Positions 15,848 through 25,318 are shown, counted from the first letter of the stretch. The stretch is 64,000 nucleotides of DNA from Roseibium limicola (GCF_017313085.1 NZ_JAFLNF010000002.1:496001-560000), one strand, 5' to 3'. Made by a program: numbers and translations. The notes: a model not told the origin generated them from the letters alone.

Positions 15848-16954
15848 CTATAGCTGCCCTACCACCAAATCGGCCAATGCGAGCGAGCCGGTCAGTCCGG
15901 GGGACTCGATGCCATACAAGGCAACCAATCCCTCACGACCATGCGAACGCGGTCCGTCTATCCGGAAATCCGCAGCTGCCTCGCCAGGTCCGGAGATCTT
16001 GGGACGCACACCGGAATAGTCATCGGTCAATGCGCCATCTACCAGATCAGGCCAATAACGTCGGATCGCGGCATAAAACGCACCGCCCCGCGCCGGATCG
16101 ACCCGGTAGTCAAGCGCGCCATATTCGGCACTCTCAAGCCATTCCACATCCGGGCCAAACCGCGCCTGATGCTGCAGGTCGAGGGTCAGATGTACGCCCA
16201 GCCCACCGGGCTCGGGCACTGGATAGATCAGCCGAGAAAACGGCGCCTTGCCCGACAACTTGAAATAGCTGCCTTTGGCAAAATAGCCATGCGGTGGGAC
16301 GATGTCCGGCAGACAAGCCGCCAGTCCAGGGGCGCCATGACCAGCAGCAATGACGACTTCTTTAGCCGAAATTGCAAAACCCTCATCACCGGCAGTCGTC
16401 AGCTGATAGCCCTCGCCCGGCAACGCGGTGATGCTTGCAACCTCCGTATTCAGCACCACCTGCCCACCGTTGGCTTCCAGTTCCCCCTGCAGAGCAAGCA
16501 TATAGCCATGAGTGTCAATGATGCCGGTCGAGGGTGACAAAAGCGCTGCTTCACAGGAAAGAGCCGGTTCCAGCGCCAATGCTTCTTCGCCAGACAGAAA
16601 ACGCAGATCATCCACTCCGTTCGCTGCTGCCTTCTGGCGAATGCCTTCCAGTTCGGCGACCTGAGCCTGCGAGCTGGCGACAATCAGCTTGCCTATCCGC
16701 TCATGCCCTACGCCGTGGGCCTCGCAGAAATCATAAAGCATCGCCTTGCCGGCGACGCAGGCGCGCGCCTTCAAGCTGTCTTTCGGATAATAGATCCCGG
16801 CGTGAATGACTTCCGAATTACGGGCCGACGTTTCCGAGCCGATCAGCTCATGCCGCTCCAGAACCATCACCTCACGGCCAGACAGTGCCAGCGCCCGGGC
16901 AATGGCCAGCCCGACGACGCCGGCGCCGATCACAAGGGTTTCGATGTCATGCAT
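15848..16954 (-). CDS. FAD-dependent oxidoreductase, DAO/LhgO-like
   Basis: 368 residues. The N-terminal dinucleotide fold is clear ([15 protein letters not shown], then an acidic VLER end of strand 2), followed by the DAO signature [15 protein letters not shown], which is characteristic of L-2-hydroxyglutarate oxidase-like enzymes. A C-terminal [16 protein letters not shown] completes the FAD site. L-2-hydroxyglutarate oxidation to 2-oxoglutarate is the likeliest reaction by family, but other 2-hydroxyacids or amines cannot be excluded. It is transcribed alone, upstream of the opg operon and downstream of gatA. Confidence 0.85.
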   Translation of the reverse strand: MHDIETLVIGAGVVGLAIARALALSGREVMVLERHELIGSETSARNSEVIHAGIYYPKDSLKARACVAGKAMLYDFCEAHGVGHERIGKLIVASSQAQVAELEGIRQKAAANGVDDLRFLSGEEALALEPALSCEAALLSPSTGIIDTHGYMLALQGELEANGGQVVLNTEVASITALPGEGYQLTTAGDEGFAISAKEVVIAAGHGAPGLAACLPDIVPPHGYFAKGSYFKLSGKAPFSRLIYPVPEPGGLGVHLTLDLQHQARFGPDVEWLESAEYGALDYRVDPARGGAFYAAIRRYWPDLVDGALTDDYSGVRPKISGPGEAAADFRIDGPRSHGREGLVALYGIESPGLTGSLALADLVVGQL

Positions 16955-16999
16955 GCGAGGCTCTGAGGTTTTAGGTGTGTGCCGATAGTGAAGACATCA

Positions 17000-17086
17000 A
17001 TACCGGGGATCCGCCACCCCTGCGCAGGCAGGAATGAGGCAGTTGCTTGCAGGCCGTGTCGATCCCCGGCACATGGCCGAGGATCA
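17000..17086. repeat. Palindromic intergenic repeat, degenerate copy
   Basis: The gap between gatA and the oxidoreductase contains CCGGGGATCC... and GATCCCCGGCACATGGCCGA (17061-17080) around a CCCCTGCGCAGGCAGG core. Read on the other strand, the right part closely matches the element at 20444-20526 (CTCGGCCATGTGCCG). It resembles the multi-copy extragenic palindromes of alphaproteobacteria. Confidence 0.5.
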
Positions 17087-17111
17087 CAGATAAACCATCA
17101 GGCCTTTTGGC

Positions 17112-18596
17112 TCAGCCCCACCAGGCCGTTGGCTCAAAGGAACCGGCAGCTTCCTCGATGACGGAACCGAGCTGAAACAGCGTGCTTTCGTCGAACGGCT
17201 TGCCGATCAACTGCAGCCCAAGCGGCAATCCGTCACTGGACAGCCCCGCAGGCACGGAAATGCCTGGAAGGCCCGCCATGTTGACTGTGACTGTAAAGAC
17301 GTCCTGCAGGTACATCTTGACCGGATCGGAATGCATTTCCTTGTCGCCGATGGCGAAGGCGGCTGAAGGTGTCGCAGGTGTAAGGATCGCGTCCACACCA
17401 TTGGCCCAGGCGAGATCGAAATCCCGCTTGATGAGGCTGCGGACTTTCTGAGCCTTCAGATAGTAGGCATCGTAATAGCCGGCAGACAGAACATAGGTTC
17501 CGGTCAGAATACGGCGTCTCACCTCTTCGCCGAAGCCTTCAGCGCGGGTGCGTTCATACATATCCGCAATGTCCTTGCCCGGAACCCGCAGACCGTAGCG
17601 CACACCATCGTAGCGGGCGAGGTTAGAAGACGCCTCGGCCGGTGCCACGATATAATAGGCTGGCAGAGCATATTTGGTGTGCGGCAGGGTGATATCGACG
17701 ATCTCGGCACCGGCATCCTTCAGCCACTGGATGCCCTTCTGCCAAAGTGCATCAACCTCTTCGGACATTCCATCGACACGGTATTCCGCCGGAATGCCGA
17801 TCTTCAGTCCCTTGACCGACTTGCCAATGGCCGCTTCGTAATCCGGCACCTCGATATCGACCGAGGTCGTGTCCTTAGCGTCAACCGAAGCCATCGACTT
17901 CAGCAGAATTGCGCTGTCCCGCACGGTCTGTGTAATCGGGCCAGCCTGATCGAGAGACGAGGCGAAGGCAATCGTGCCCCAACGCGAACAGCGGCCATAG
18001 GTTGGCTTGATGCCGACAGTCCCTGTCAACGCGGCAGGCTGACGGATGGAGCCGCCGGTGTCGGTTGCCGTCGCGCCCATGCACATGCGCGCTGCCACGG
18101 CCGCAGCAGAGCCACCAGAAGACCCCCCTGGAACCAATCCTTCGTTAGAGCCGGACTTGCGCCACGGGTTGATGACGTTGCCATAGTAGGACGTCTCGTT
18201 GGAAGAGCCCATCGCGAACTCATCCATGTTGAGCTTGCCCAACATGACTGCGCCATCGGCCCACAGGTTGGCAGTCACAGTGCTCTCGTAGCGCGGCTTG
18301 AAACCATCGAGAATATGCGAACAGGCCTGAGTGTGCACGCCTTGGGTGGCGAACAGGTCCTTGATGCCCAGTGGAATGCCTTCCAGCGCGCCGCCTTCTC
18401 TCTTGGAAAGCTTCTCGTCAGACGCCTTTGCCATCTCCCGCGCCTTGTCTGCGGTGACCGCGACATAAGCGTTGATCGAGGCATTGGCCGCTTCGATGTT
18501 GGAGAGGAAAGCCTCGGTCAGCTCGCTTGAGGTAATGTCCTTGGACTTCAGCTTGTCGCGGGCATCCGCGATGGTCAGATTGGTGAGTTCACTCAT
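17112..18596 (-). CDS. gatA: Glu-tRNA(Gln)/Asp-tRNA(Asn) amidotransferase subunit A
   Basis: 494 residues of the amidase-signature family. GatA hydrolyses glutamine and passes ammonia to GatB. The catalytic Ser-cisSer-Lys set is visible: Lys in [12 protein letters not shown], the Gly/Ser-rich block [16 protein letters not shown], and the nucleophile region [12 protein letters not shown]. The C-terminal QLIGKPFDE segment is standard. It lies 86 bases downstream of gatC on the same strand, and probably shares its transcript. The oxidoreductase gene follows after a repeat. Confidence 0.98.
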   Translation of the reverse strand: MSELTNLTIADARDKLKSKDITSSELTEAFLSNIEAANASINAYVAVTADKAREMAKASDEKLSKREGGALEGIPLGIKDLFATQGVHTQACSHILDGFKPRYESTVTANLWADGAVMLGKLNMDEFAMGSSNETSYYGNVINPWRKSGSNEGLVPGGSSGGSAAAVAARMCMGATATDTGGSIRQPAALTGTVGIKPTYGRCSRWGTIAFASSLDQAGPITQTVRDSAILLKSMASVDAKDTTSVDIEVPDYEAAIGKSVKGLKIGIPAEYRVDGMSEEVDALWQKGIQWLKDAGAEIVDITLPHTKYALPAYYIVAPAEASSNLARYDGVRYGLRVPGKDIADMYERTRAEGFGEEVRRRILTGTYVLSAGYYDAYYLKAQKVRSLIKRDFDLAWANGVDAILTPATPSAAFAIGDKEMHSDPVKMYLQDVFTVTVNMAGLPGISVPAGLSSDGLPLGLQLIGKPFDESTLFQLGSVIEEAAGSFEPTAWWG

Positions 18597-18682
18597 GAGA
18601 TCAGATTCTTTCGATCGGCCGTCGTGGCCCGAATTGAGGTCTCGCCCATCAGTTGAAAGACGGGCAGGGCACAGACAAAGGC

Positions 18683-18970
18683 TTATTCGACGACCTTCGG
18701 CACCATGAAGAAGTTGTCTTCCGACATCGGCGCATTGGCGGTGATATCATCCGCCTTGCCGCCATCCGTCACGCCGTCCGCGCGCTTCTTCATGGTCTGC
18801 TCAACCACCGAGGTCAGCGGTTCGACGCCGGAAACATCAACTTCATCGAGCTGCTCGACGAATCCGAGAATGGCATTGAGTTCTCCGGTCATGCGCTCAG
18901 CCTGAGCGTCATCGATCTTGATGCGGGCCAGACCGGCCACGCGCTTTACCGTTGCGGTATCGACGGACAT
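18683..18970 (-). CDS. gatC: Amidotransferase subunit C
   Basis: 95 residues, typical for GatC, the small belt that holds GatA and GatB together. Landmarks are [12 protein letters not shown] at the N-terminus, the helix [21 protein letters not shown] in part, and the C-terminal [10 protein letters not shown]. It is the first gene of gatC-gatA and is divergent from the TetR gene across a 154-base promoter region. Confidence 0.96.
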   Translation of the reverse strand: MSVDTATVKRVAGLARIKIDDAQAERMTGELNAILGFVEQLDEVDVSGVEPLTSVVEQTMKKRADGVTDGGKADDITANAPMSEDNFFMVPKVVE

Positions 18971-19089
18971 GTTTTCTTCCTGTCGTTGAATGCGTCTATC
19001 GGGCCGGAGTCGACCCCTAGTTACACCGGTTTTTCACCGAACGGCCTCTCAGACAAGCTCCAAGCTTGTCGAGGAACAACATTTCCGCA

Positions 19090-19118
19090 ATTATCGGTAC
19101 CACTGATAACCGGATAAT
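19090..19118 (+). promoter_or_regulatory. Candidate TetR operator at the regulator's start codon
   Basis: ATTATCGGTA and TACCGGATAAT-like arms form a nearly symmetrical 29-base inverted repeat (ATTATC-GGT...ACCG-GATAAT with one extra base in the right arm). It ends six bases before the GTG start of the TetR gene, where binding would block its own transcription or translation. Confidence 0.5.
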
Positions 19119-19124
19119 ATCGCT

Positions 19125-19769
19125 GTGCCCGTATCTCCTCGTTCCACTCGCCAAGCCGACGCACCGGTCAAAAGTTACGAACCCCAGGAACGTGGCCGCC
19201 CGCAAGACCCTGAATTGACACGCAGAATACTTGATTCAACCTTGCAGGAAATCGCCTCAACCTCTTACGAAAAAACGACTATCTCGAACATCTCCCGGCG
19301 TTCACAAACCAGCAAGCAGGCCATATACCGACGTTGGAAGGACAAGGCACGTCTGGTCGCGGATGCCTTGAAAGCCGGGCTTGCCGCTTCCCCCCCAGCT
19401 CCACCCCAGCGCGGTAGCGTGGCGCAGGACCTGAAAGTCTGTCTCACCCATCTGGTTGAGGCCATGCAGGAAACGCCGCTTGGCGAGGCTCTGCGTTCGG
19501 TTATCCCACTCCGCGACGATGCGCATTTGCGAGCCGTTTTGGCAGAGGCAGAAGACGAGCGCCGTCTGCATATGCGGCAGATTCTCATTGCCACGCCGTT
19601 CGAAACCGACATGGAAACCCGCATCGACTTGCTGCTGGGGCTTATCTATTTTCGGCTTCTGACGCGCGGCATCCGGATTGAAGCTCGCGATATCGACTCA
19701 GCCATCCAGCTGGTCCTCGGCTTGACGCCCCCCAAGGATCCGCCTCGCGCGTCTGTGCCAGAGCCGTGA
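19125..19769 (+). CDS. TetR/AcrR family transcriptional regulator
   Basis: 214 residues. The N-terminal DNA-binding domain spans about residues 28-75, with the helix-turn-helix TTISNISRRSQTSKQAIYRRW. The C-terminal ligand domain is of the TetR_C_11-like helical type (LGEALRSVIPLRDDAHLRAVL). The start is GTG 19125, since no in-frame ATG lies before the HTH; no good ribosome site is seen. An inverted repeat directly upstream suggests autoregulation. The next gene on the same strand is a secreted YHS protein 106 bases away, a possible target. Confidence 0.88.
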   Translation: MPVSPRSTRQADAPVKSYEPQERGRPQDPELTRRILDSTLQEIASTSYEKTTISNISRRSQTSKQAIYRRWKDKARLVADALKAGLAASPPAPPQRGSVAQDLKVCLTHLVEAMQETPLGEALRSVIPLRDDAHLRAVLAEAEDERRLHMRQILIATPFETDMETRIDLLLGLIYFRLLTRGIRIEARDIDSAIQLVLGLTPPKDPPRASVPEP

Positions 19770-19875
19770 TAAGGCTTGATTGGTATTTTTTGCTAAGTGA
19801 AAGCACTATCAAGATCGACCCGCCCGACGTCACGCGGCGGACTTTTGAAATCAAACCACTTGGGAACCTCGAGAG

Positions 19876-20379
19876 ATGAAGAACTTCAAGCTTGGCACAC
19901 TCGCCCTCGCCCTCGCAGTGTTTGCCACGCCGCTCGCCTTCCCCGGCATGACAGCAGCCCAGGCTGATGAAATCACCACCTTCGTAAAGGACGGCGCAGC
20001 CATCGGCGGCACCGATCCGGTTGCCTATTTCACCGAAGGCAAGCCGGTTGCAGGCTCCACCGACTTCACGGCTGAGTATGATGGCGTGACCTGGAAGTTT
20101 GCATCCGCTGAAAATCGCGACACCTTCAAGGCCAACCCCGCCAAATACGCTCCTCAATACGGCGGCTATTGCGCCTTCGGTGCGTCCATGGGCTTCAAGA
20201 TCCCTGTCATTCCGGATGCATGGAAGATCGTAAACGGCAAGCTCTACCTCAACAATTCCCGCCCTGTTCAGAAGCGCTTCGAGGCCAATACCAGCGAGCT
20301 GATCAGCAACGCAGACCTCAACTGGGAAATCATCAAGGGCGAAAAGCCGGAAGACCTGAAAGAGCCAATCATTCGGTAA
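19876..20379 (+). CDS. Secreted YHS domain-containing protein
   Basis: 167 residues with a signal peptide (KLGTLALALAVFATPLAF...AQA) and a YHS domain at about residues 45-110: GTDPVAYFTEGKPVAGS, then YDGVTWKFASAENRDTFKANP and YAPQYGGYCAF. The YHS domain is a small treble-clef-like fold found in metal-trafficking and oxygenase-associated proteins. Free-standing exported copies are common in alphaproteobacteria, and their role is not settled. The Cys in GGYCAFG and the following residues are the usual conserved site. A repeat and a terminator follow. Confidence 0.85.
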   Translation: MKNFKLGTLALALAVFATPLAFPGMTAAQADEITTFVKDGAAIGGTDPVAYFTEGKPVAGSTDFTAEYDGVTWKFASAENRDTFKANPAKYAPQYGGYCAFGASMGFKIPVIPDAWKIVNGKLYLNNSRPVQKRFEANTSELISNADLNWEIIKGEKPEDLKEPIIR

Positions 20380-20443
20380 CAAGATTGCGCCGGGCGCCCA
20401 GCCCGAACCTGCCAAACAAGAGGGCTGGGAAATAGGTCGCAAG

Positions 20444-20526
20444 CGTCATCCTCGGCCATGTGCCGAGGATCCAGTCTTCCCCAACTCAAGAAAGCCTGGA
20501 TGCTTGGGACCCGCCCGAGCATGACG
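20444..20526. repeat. Extragenic palindromic repeat element
   Basis: The element is bounded by CGTCAT and ATGACG. It contains an inner palindrome CCTCGGCCATGTGCCGAGG and a second hairpin TGCTTGGG...CCCGAGCA. This is the form of multi-copy intergenic repeats in alphaproteobacterial genomes. A degenerate relative is present at 17000-17086. Confidence 0.65.
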
Positions 20527-20569
20527 GCAGTAACACCGCGCCTTGAGATTGCCGCTCCCGCTTCCAATT

Positions 20570-20597
20570 AAAAAGCCCGCCACATGGCGAGCTTTTT
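20570..20597. terminator. Bidirectional terminator between YHS and UPF0173 genes
   Basis: AAAAAGC, an inner CGCCACATGGCG hairpin, then GCTTTTT. A- and T-runs flank the stem on both strands, as expected between two convergent genes. Confidence 0.75.
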
Positions 20598-20619
20598 GCG
20601 TTCTGCAGATGAACCCACG

Positions 20620-21324
20620 TCAGGCTTCGAATGTCACACCCGGAACAGGCACATTCACCCGGTTCCCTTGATCTCCCAACTCGGCAATGAAGAGATCTGC
20701 GGTCTGGTCGACAATTGGAAACGATCCGAAGTGGCAAGGTAGGATCGTCTCAAACTCAAAGAACCGTCGGCAGGCGAGTGCCGCAATCTTTCCGCCCATG
20801 GTGAACCGATCGCCGATGGGGACAACACCGATTTTAGGCGCATAGATCTCATTGATCAGCCCCATGTCGGAGAAGATATCCGTGTCGCCCATATGGTAGA
20901 AAGTCTTTTCCCCCGGCGCATCAATGATGATCCCGTGGGGATTTCCCAGATAGGTGATGCCGCCATCAGAGCTGGTGGACGACGAATGATGCGCCACCGT
21001 CAGCGCAACCTTGAACGCGCCAAGGTCGACAAACCCGCCCGAGTTCATCGGATTGAGGTTTTCCACGCCCTTGGACGACGCCCAGCCACAGATTTCCGCA
21101 TTCGCCGTCAGAAGCGCTCCGGTCTTCTTCAGAATATCGATACTGTCGCCAATGTGGTCGTCGTGGCCGTGGGTCAGGATCACATGGGTGACACCCTCGG
21201 TCACCATGTCAACGCTGAGGTCGCCCGGAAAACTTGGGTTTCCGGTCAGAAACGGATCGATCAGGATTGAAGCGTCCTTCAGTTCGATCTTGTAGGCAGC
21301 GTGGCCGTACCAGGTAATTTTCAT
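20620..21324 (-). CDS. UPF0173 metal-dependent hydrolase (metallo-beta-lactamase fold)
   Basis: 234 residues, the normal length of this family. It begins with KITWYGHAAYKIE, has ILIDPFLTGNP, and carries the metal-binding motif THGHDDHIGD, then AHHSSS, and a DTD motif in MGDTDIFSDM. The fold is that of a dinuclear metallo-beta-lactamase hydrolase; the physiological substrate is unknown. It is convergent with the YHS gene and divergent from the GntR gene. Confidence 0.92.
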   Translation of the reverse strand: MKITWYGHAAYKIELKDASILIDPFLTGNPSFPGDLSVDMVTEGVTHVILTHGHDDHIGDSIDILKKTGALLTANAEICGWASSKGVENLNPMNSGGFVDLGAFKVALTVAHHSSSTSSDGGITYLGNPHGIIIDAPGEKTFYHMGDTDIFSDMGLINEIYAPKIGVVPIGDRFTMGGKIAALACRRFFEFETILPCHFGSFPIVDQTADLFIAELGDQGNRVNVPVPGVTFEA

Positions 21325-21590
21325 GAAGAAGTCTCCTGTAATTTTATGAGCTGAGATGTACGACCCGCACAGTGGAGCAGGCCACCTCCAGCTTTCCCTG
21401 CCTTACATAAGCGCCTCTGATGCGGATCAAAGGCCTGAGACGGAAAAACCAGCTCGGAACTGTTTAGACCTTGCGGAGGCCGGACGAACTTGATGAAATT
21501 GAACCAATCGACTTCCCCAAACACGTGGAAGCACGCAGCCGTAAAACCCGCAAGCCTTCCTTCAAGTTCGCAAAGACCATCGCACCCATC

Positions 21591-22259
21591 ATGCCCGCAT
21601 CCGAAAACGCCGCCACCTGCCCGCCAAAACGTCTTCAATCGGCTGTCATCGCCGATACGCTTGAAGCAGAAATCATTGCAGGAACATTGGCTTCCGGATC
21701 GAAGCTTGACGAACAGGCACTGGCCGACAGGTTCGGCGCCTCGCGCACGCCGGTCCGCGAAGCGCTACAGTTGCTTGCCAGCCGATCGCTGGCCGAGCGG
21801 GTTCCATTTCGCGGCGTGATCGTCACGCAGATCACGCGGGAGCGAATCGACATGCTGTTTGAGACAATGGGAGAGATCGAAGCCACCTGCGGACGCTTTG
21901 CCGCCGAACGGATGACCATGAGCGAACGCGCCGCGCTGGAAGAACTGCATCAGTCGATGGGGGACATGGCCAACCTGGGCTCCCAGGAAGACTATGAAAC
22001 CGCCAACACCATTTTCCACACCCGGATTTTTGAAGGCGCTCACAATGCGGAACTTCTGGAGGTGGCCAACGGCCTTCGCTTGAAACTCGCCCCCTTCCGC
22101 AAATCCCAGCTTAAGGCCGCCGAGCGCATGAAGCGTTCCAACGAAGAGCATGAGGCCATCGTTGGGGCAATTCTAGAGCGCAATCCCCGTGCCACGGAAA
22201 AGGCGCTCCGCCGCCACCTGCTCAGCGCGGCCAAGGCGGTTCTCAACAGCATGAAATAA
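21591..22259 (+). CDS. GntR family regulator, FadR/FCD subfamily
   Basis: 222 residues from ATG 21591; an in-frame TTG at 21471 would add 40 residues that look non-conserved. The winged helix is at about residues 10-75 (LASGSKLDEQALADRFGASRTPVREALQLLASR). The FCD ligand domain follows, with the metal-type residues in EEDYETANTIFHTRIFEGAHN-like segments and a C-terminal EEHEAIVGAILERNP. FCD regulators usually sense organic acids or sugars. It converges on the TRAP operon and is a plausible regulator of it. Confidence 0.88.
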   Translation: MPASENAATCPPKRLQSAVIADTLEAEIIAGTLASGSKLDEQALADRFGASRTPVREALQLLASRSLAERVPFRGVIVTQITRERIDMLFETMGEIEATCGRFAAERMTMSERAALEELHQSMGDMANLGSQEDYETANTIFHTRIFEGAHNAELLEVANGLRLKLAPFRKSQLKAAERMKRSNEEHEAIVGAILERNPRATEKALRRHLLSAAKAVLNSMK

Positions 22260-22293
22260 AGAGCGGCTTGTCTCGAGCCCGCCTTGTCTCCCT

Positions 22294-22329
22294 AGAAAAC
22301 GGAAAACCGCCCTCACAAGTGAGAGCGGC
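22294..22329 (-). terminator. Terminator of the TRAP operon
   Basis: On the minus strand CCGCTCTCAC pairs with GTGAGGGCGG (one mismatch), followed by TTTTCCGTTTT, about 35 bases after the dctM-type stop codon. Confidence 0.65.
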
Positions 22330-22362
22330 TTCCCTTCCATTGAGCGATGAGCGTGGGCTGCT

Positions 22363-23688
22363 TTACCACCCAATGGCATTCGGCAGCCAGGTCGCCAGTG
22401 CCGGGAAACAGAACACCAGTGCCAGACCAATGAGCTGCAGACCGATAAAGGGAATGACCCCCTTGTAAATATCACTGGTCTTCAGCTCAGGCGGCGCCAC
22501 CCCCTTCAGGAAGAACAGTGCCCAGCCGAACGGCGGCGTCAGGAACGACGTCTGCAGATTGACCGCAACCAGGATCGCCACCCAGGCCATGTCCACGCCA
22601 GCCGATTGGAAAATCGGTATGAACAATGGCAGGGCGATATAGGAAATCTCGATCCATTCCAGGAAGAAACCCAGCACGAACAAGATCAGCATCAGAAACA
22701 GAAGTTGGCCATTCAGCCCGCCCGGCACCATCGCAAAGGCATCCTGAACAAGCCGTTCTCCACCCAGTCCCCGGAACGCCAGACCGAATGGCTGTGACAT
22801 TACCAGAATGAAGAACACCATGGCCGAAGTGACGAAGGCAGATTTGACCGCATCTTTCAAAACCGAGAGGTTCAAGCGACCATAGAGGGCGGCCAGAACC
22901 AGAGATCCGAAAGCGCCCATGGAAGCAGCTTCGGTTGGAGCAGCAATCCCGCCAATAATCGATCCGAGAACCAGGAAGATCAGCGACAGAGGTGGCACCA
23001 CCACCTTCAACAGCTTCAGGGCAATGTCACCGCCGCTATAAAGTGCCCGCTCTTCCGGCGGGAACGCTGGAACCATCTTTGGGGCAAACACGCCAAGTCC
23101 GAGGATGAACAAAACGAACAGTCCCGACAGAATCAAGCCCGGAATCAGGGCTGCGGCAAACAGCGTGCCGACGCTCTCGCCCATGATATCAGCGAGCAGG
23201 ATCAGCACCAGGCTGGGGGGAATGATCTGCCCTAGCGTGCCGGAAGCGCAGATCACACCACTGGCAATCGCCTTGTTGTAACCCCGGTTGAGAAACGGAC
23301 CCAGCGCGATGAGACCCATGGTGACGACGGTGGCACCGACAACGCCCGAGGCCGCCCCCATCAGCACGCCGACGAGCACAATTGCCAGCGCCATGCCACC
23401 GCGCAAGCCGCCCATCGCCAGACCGATGACGTCCAGAAGGTCCTCGGCGATCTTCGATTTCTCCAACATGATGCCCATGAAGATGAAAAGCGGAAGCGCC
23501 AGAAGCGTGTAGTTGGTTACCACCCCGAACATGCGCGCGGGGATAAGATTGAAGAGCACCGGCCCGAAGCCGATGTAGCCAAACACGAAGCCCGTTACAG
23601 CAAGGCAGATTGCCACGGGGACCCCGCCGAGCAACAGCAGGAAGAATGCGCCGATCATCATCAGCGGTAGAATTTCAGCAAAAGGCAT
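22363..23688 (-). CDS. TRAP transporter large permease (DctM family)
   Basis: 441 residues with about twelve hydrophobic segments, the DctM subunit that forms the sodium-coupled translocation path. Landmarks are LPLFIFMGIMLEKSKIAEDL, GASSGVVGATVVTMGLIALGP-like loops, GTLGQIIPPSLVLILL, and the late FLTPPFGWALFFLKGVAP. It is the last gene of a P-Q-M operon read from the minus strand, 12 bases after the small permease. Confidence 0.95.
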   Translation of the reverse strand: MPFAEILPLMMIGAFFLLLLGGVPVAICLAVTGFVFGYIGFGPVLFNLIPARMFGVVTNYTLLALPLFIFMGIMLEKSKIAEDLLDVIGLAMGGLRGGMALAIVLVGVLMGAASGVVGATVVTMGLIALGPFLNRGYNKAIASGVICASGTLGQIIPPSLVLILLADIMGESVGTLFAAALIPGLILSGLFVLFILGLGVFAPKMVPAFPPEERALYSGGDIALKLLKVVVPPLSLIFLVLGSIIGGIAAPTEAASMGAFGSLVLAALYGRLNLSVLKDAVKSAFVTSAMVFFILVMSQPFGLAFRGLGGERLVQDAFAMVPGGLNGQLLFLMLILFVLGFFLEWIEISYIALPLFIPIFQSAGVDMAWVAILVAVNLQTSFLTPPFGWALFFLKGVAPPELKTSDIYKGVIPFIGLQLIGLALVFCFPALATWLPNAIGW

Positions 23689-23700
23689 AGTCTGTTGTCT

Positions 23701-24228
23701 TTAGTGTTGGCCAGCTTCATCAGGTGAGCCGACAATCAGGCGCAGTGCGCCAAGCGTCATGGCCAATGCCTGGAGGGCGAGCAGAGTGAAGGCTGCCGGA
23801 ATGGCGGCTTTCAGGATGTAGCGCAGGGGCAACCCACCCGGATCGGGAGAGCCTTCCATGATGGCATAGCTGCTCTGGACGTATTTGACTGAGAGGTAGA
23901 CCACATAGATGGCAACCAGCGTCAAAGCCGCATTTGAGAAGAAATCGACAACCGCCTTGGTCTTACCTGAAAAGCGCGCATAGAAAATGTCGACACGAAC
24001 CTCACCACCCTGATTGAGGCCGTAGGACATGCCAAACAGAGCTGCCACGGCCATCAGGTGCCATTCCAGCTCCTGCAATGCCACGCTGGAAAACGAAAAC
24101 AGGTAACGCGCCAGCACGTTGAAGGCGACAAGAAGCACAAGCGCCAGCCCGGACCAGGCTGCCACATTGCCAACGATGCGGACGACGCAAGATGCGCCGC
24201 CCTCCATCTGTTTGAGAAAGCTCATCAT
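23701..24228 (-). CDS. TRAP transporter small permease (DctQ family)
   Basis: 175 residues with four hydrophobic segments. The family landmarks are NVLARYLFSFSSVALQELEWHL near the first and second spans in part, and GGEVRVDIFYAR before the third. The subunit pairs with the large permease in the membrane. It lies 7 bases after the solute-binding gene and 12 bases before the large permease, so the three are one operon. Confidence 0.93.
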   Translation of the reverse strand: MMSFLKQMEGGASCVVRIVGNVAAWSGLALVLLVAFNVLARYLFSFSSVALQELEWHLMAVAALFGMSYGLNQGGEVRVDIFYARFSGKTKAVVDFFSNAALTLVAIYVVYLSVKYVQSSYAIMEGSPDPGGLPLRYILKAAIPAAFTLLALQALAMTLGALRLIVGSPDEAGQH

Positions 24229-24235
24229 CTACAGA

Positions 24236-25318
24236 TCAGCCGAGCAGGTTGTGGTACGGCTTCTCGGAAATGGAAGCCCACAGGTCATGCTCTTTCTTGA
24301 AGGCGAAGAAGGCATCATGCACCTTCTTTGTGGCCGGGTCGGCAGCCGCGCCATCGGCGAGAACCTGGTCCGTGACTTCCTTCAACTTGGCAACAACTTC
24401 CTTCGGCAGAACGTCGGCCTTGACGTCGAAGTTCTCAACCAGATCCACCATAGCGGCCGCATTGTTGGCTTCACACCAGGTGTGACTTTCCAGATTGCAG
24501 GCCATTGCAGCAGAAGACACGATTGCCTGGAGGTCAGCCGGCAGGGTGTCCCAAGCAGCCTTGTTGATCAGCAGCTCGGTCGCATTGGACGGCTCATGCC
24601 AGCCGGTGGTGTAATAGTACTTGGCAGCGTTCTGAAGTCCGAGACGACGGTCCTGATAAGGTCCGACGAATTCCGCAGCATCGATCACGCCGCGTTCCAG
24701 TGCCGGGAAGATTTCCCCGCCCGGAAGCAGCTTCACATCGACACCAAGTTCGGAATAGACCTTCCCGGCAAGACCAGGAATACGCATCTTCAGATTGTTG
24801 AAATCATCGACCGACCTGATCGGATTACGGAACCAGCCGGTCATCTGCACGCCGGTGTTGCCCATGGGAAGGGCCTTCATGCCAAGCGGCGCATAAAGCT
24901 CGTCCCACAGGGCCTGTCCGCCACCATGATAGAGCCATGCGTTCATGCCCTGGAAGTTCAAGCCAAATGGAACCGTGGTGAAATACTGAGCGGCCGGGAT
25001 CTTGCCCGCCCAGAAATATGCATTGGCAGCATTCATCTCGACCGTACCGGAACGAACGGCATCAAAGCCTTCCATCGCAGGGATCAATTCGCCTGCCGCA
25101 AAGTGTTGGATCTTCAGGCGACCACCGGACATGGCCTCGACCTTTTTGCAAAAGTCGGTCGGGCTGCCTGGACCTTCAACGTAGAAGGGAGAACCCGGAC
25201 CATAGGCGTTGGTCATCTTCCAGGAGAAGGTGTCAGCGGCACGGGCGATGGAGGGAGCTGCGAGGGGAGCAACAGCAGCGGCAACGAGACCGCCTTTCAG
25301 AAACTTGCGACGTTCCAT
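24236..25318 (-). CDS. TRAP transporter solute-binding protein, 2-oxoacid (TakP-like) type
   Basis: 360 residues from ATG 25318, which starts MERRKFLKGGLVAAA, a twin-arginine-type signal; an upstream in-frame start would add 16 residues before it. The mature protein has DctP-family features. The run YHGGGQALWDELYAPLGMK, with GNTGVQMTGWFRNPIRS, closely resembles the TakP/monocarboxylate 2-oxoacid-binding group, whose structure binds pyruvate and other 2-oxoacids with a metal ion. The conserved Arg and Trp of GWFRNPI are present. It is the first gene of the TRAP operon. Specificity is inferred from family only. Confidence 0.92.
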   Translation of the reverse strand: MERRKFLKGGLVAAAVAPLAAPSIARAADTFSWKMTNAYGPGSPFYVEGPGSPTDFCKKVEAMSGGRLKIQHFAAGELIPAMEGFDAVRSGTVEMNAANAYFWAGKIPAAQYFTTVPFGLNFQGMNAWLYHGGGQALWDELYAPLGMKALPMGNTGVQMTGWFRNPIRSVDDFNNLKMRIPGLAGKVYSELGVDVKLLPGGEIFPALERGVIDAAEFVGPYQDRRLGLQNAAKYYYTTGWHEPSNATELLINKAAWDTLPADLQAIVSSAAMACNLESHTWCEANNAAAMVDLVENFDVKADVLPKEVVAKLKEVTDQVLADGAAADPATKKVHDAFFAFKKEHDLWASISEKPYHNLLG

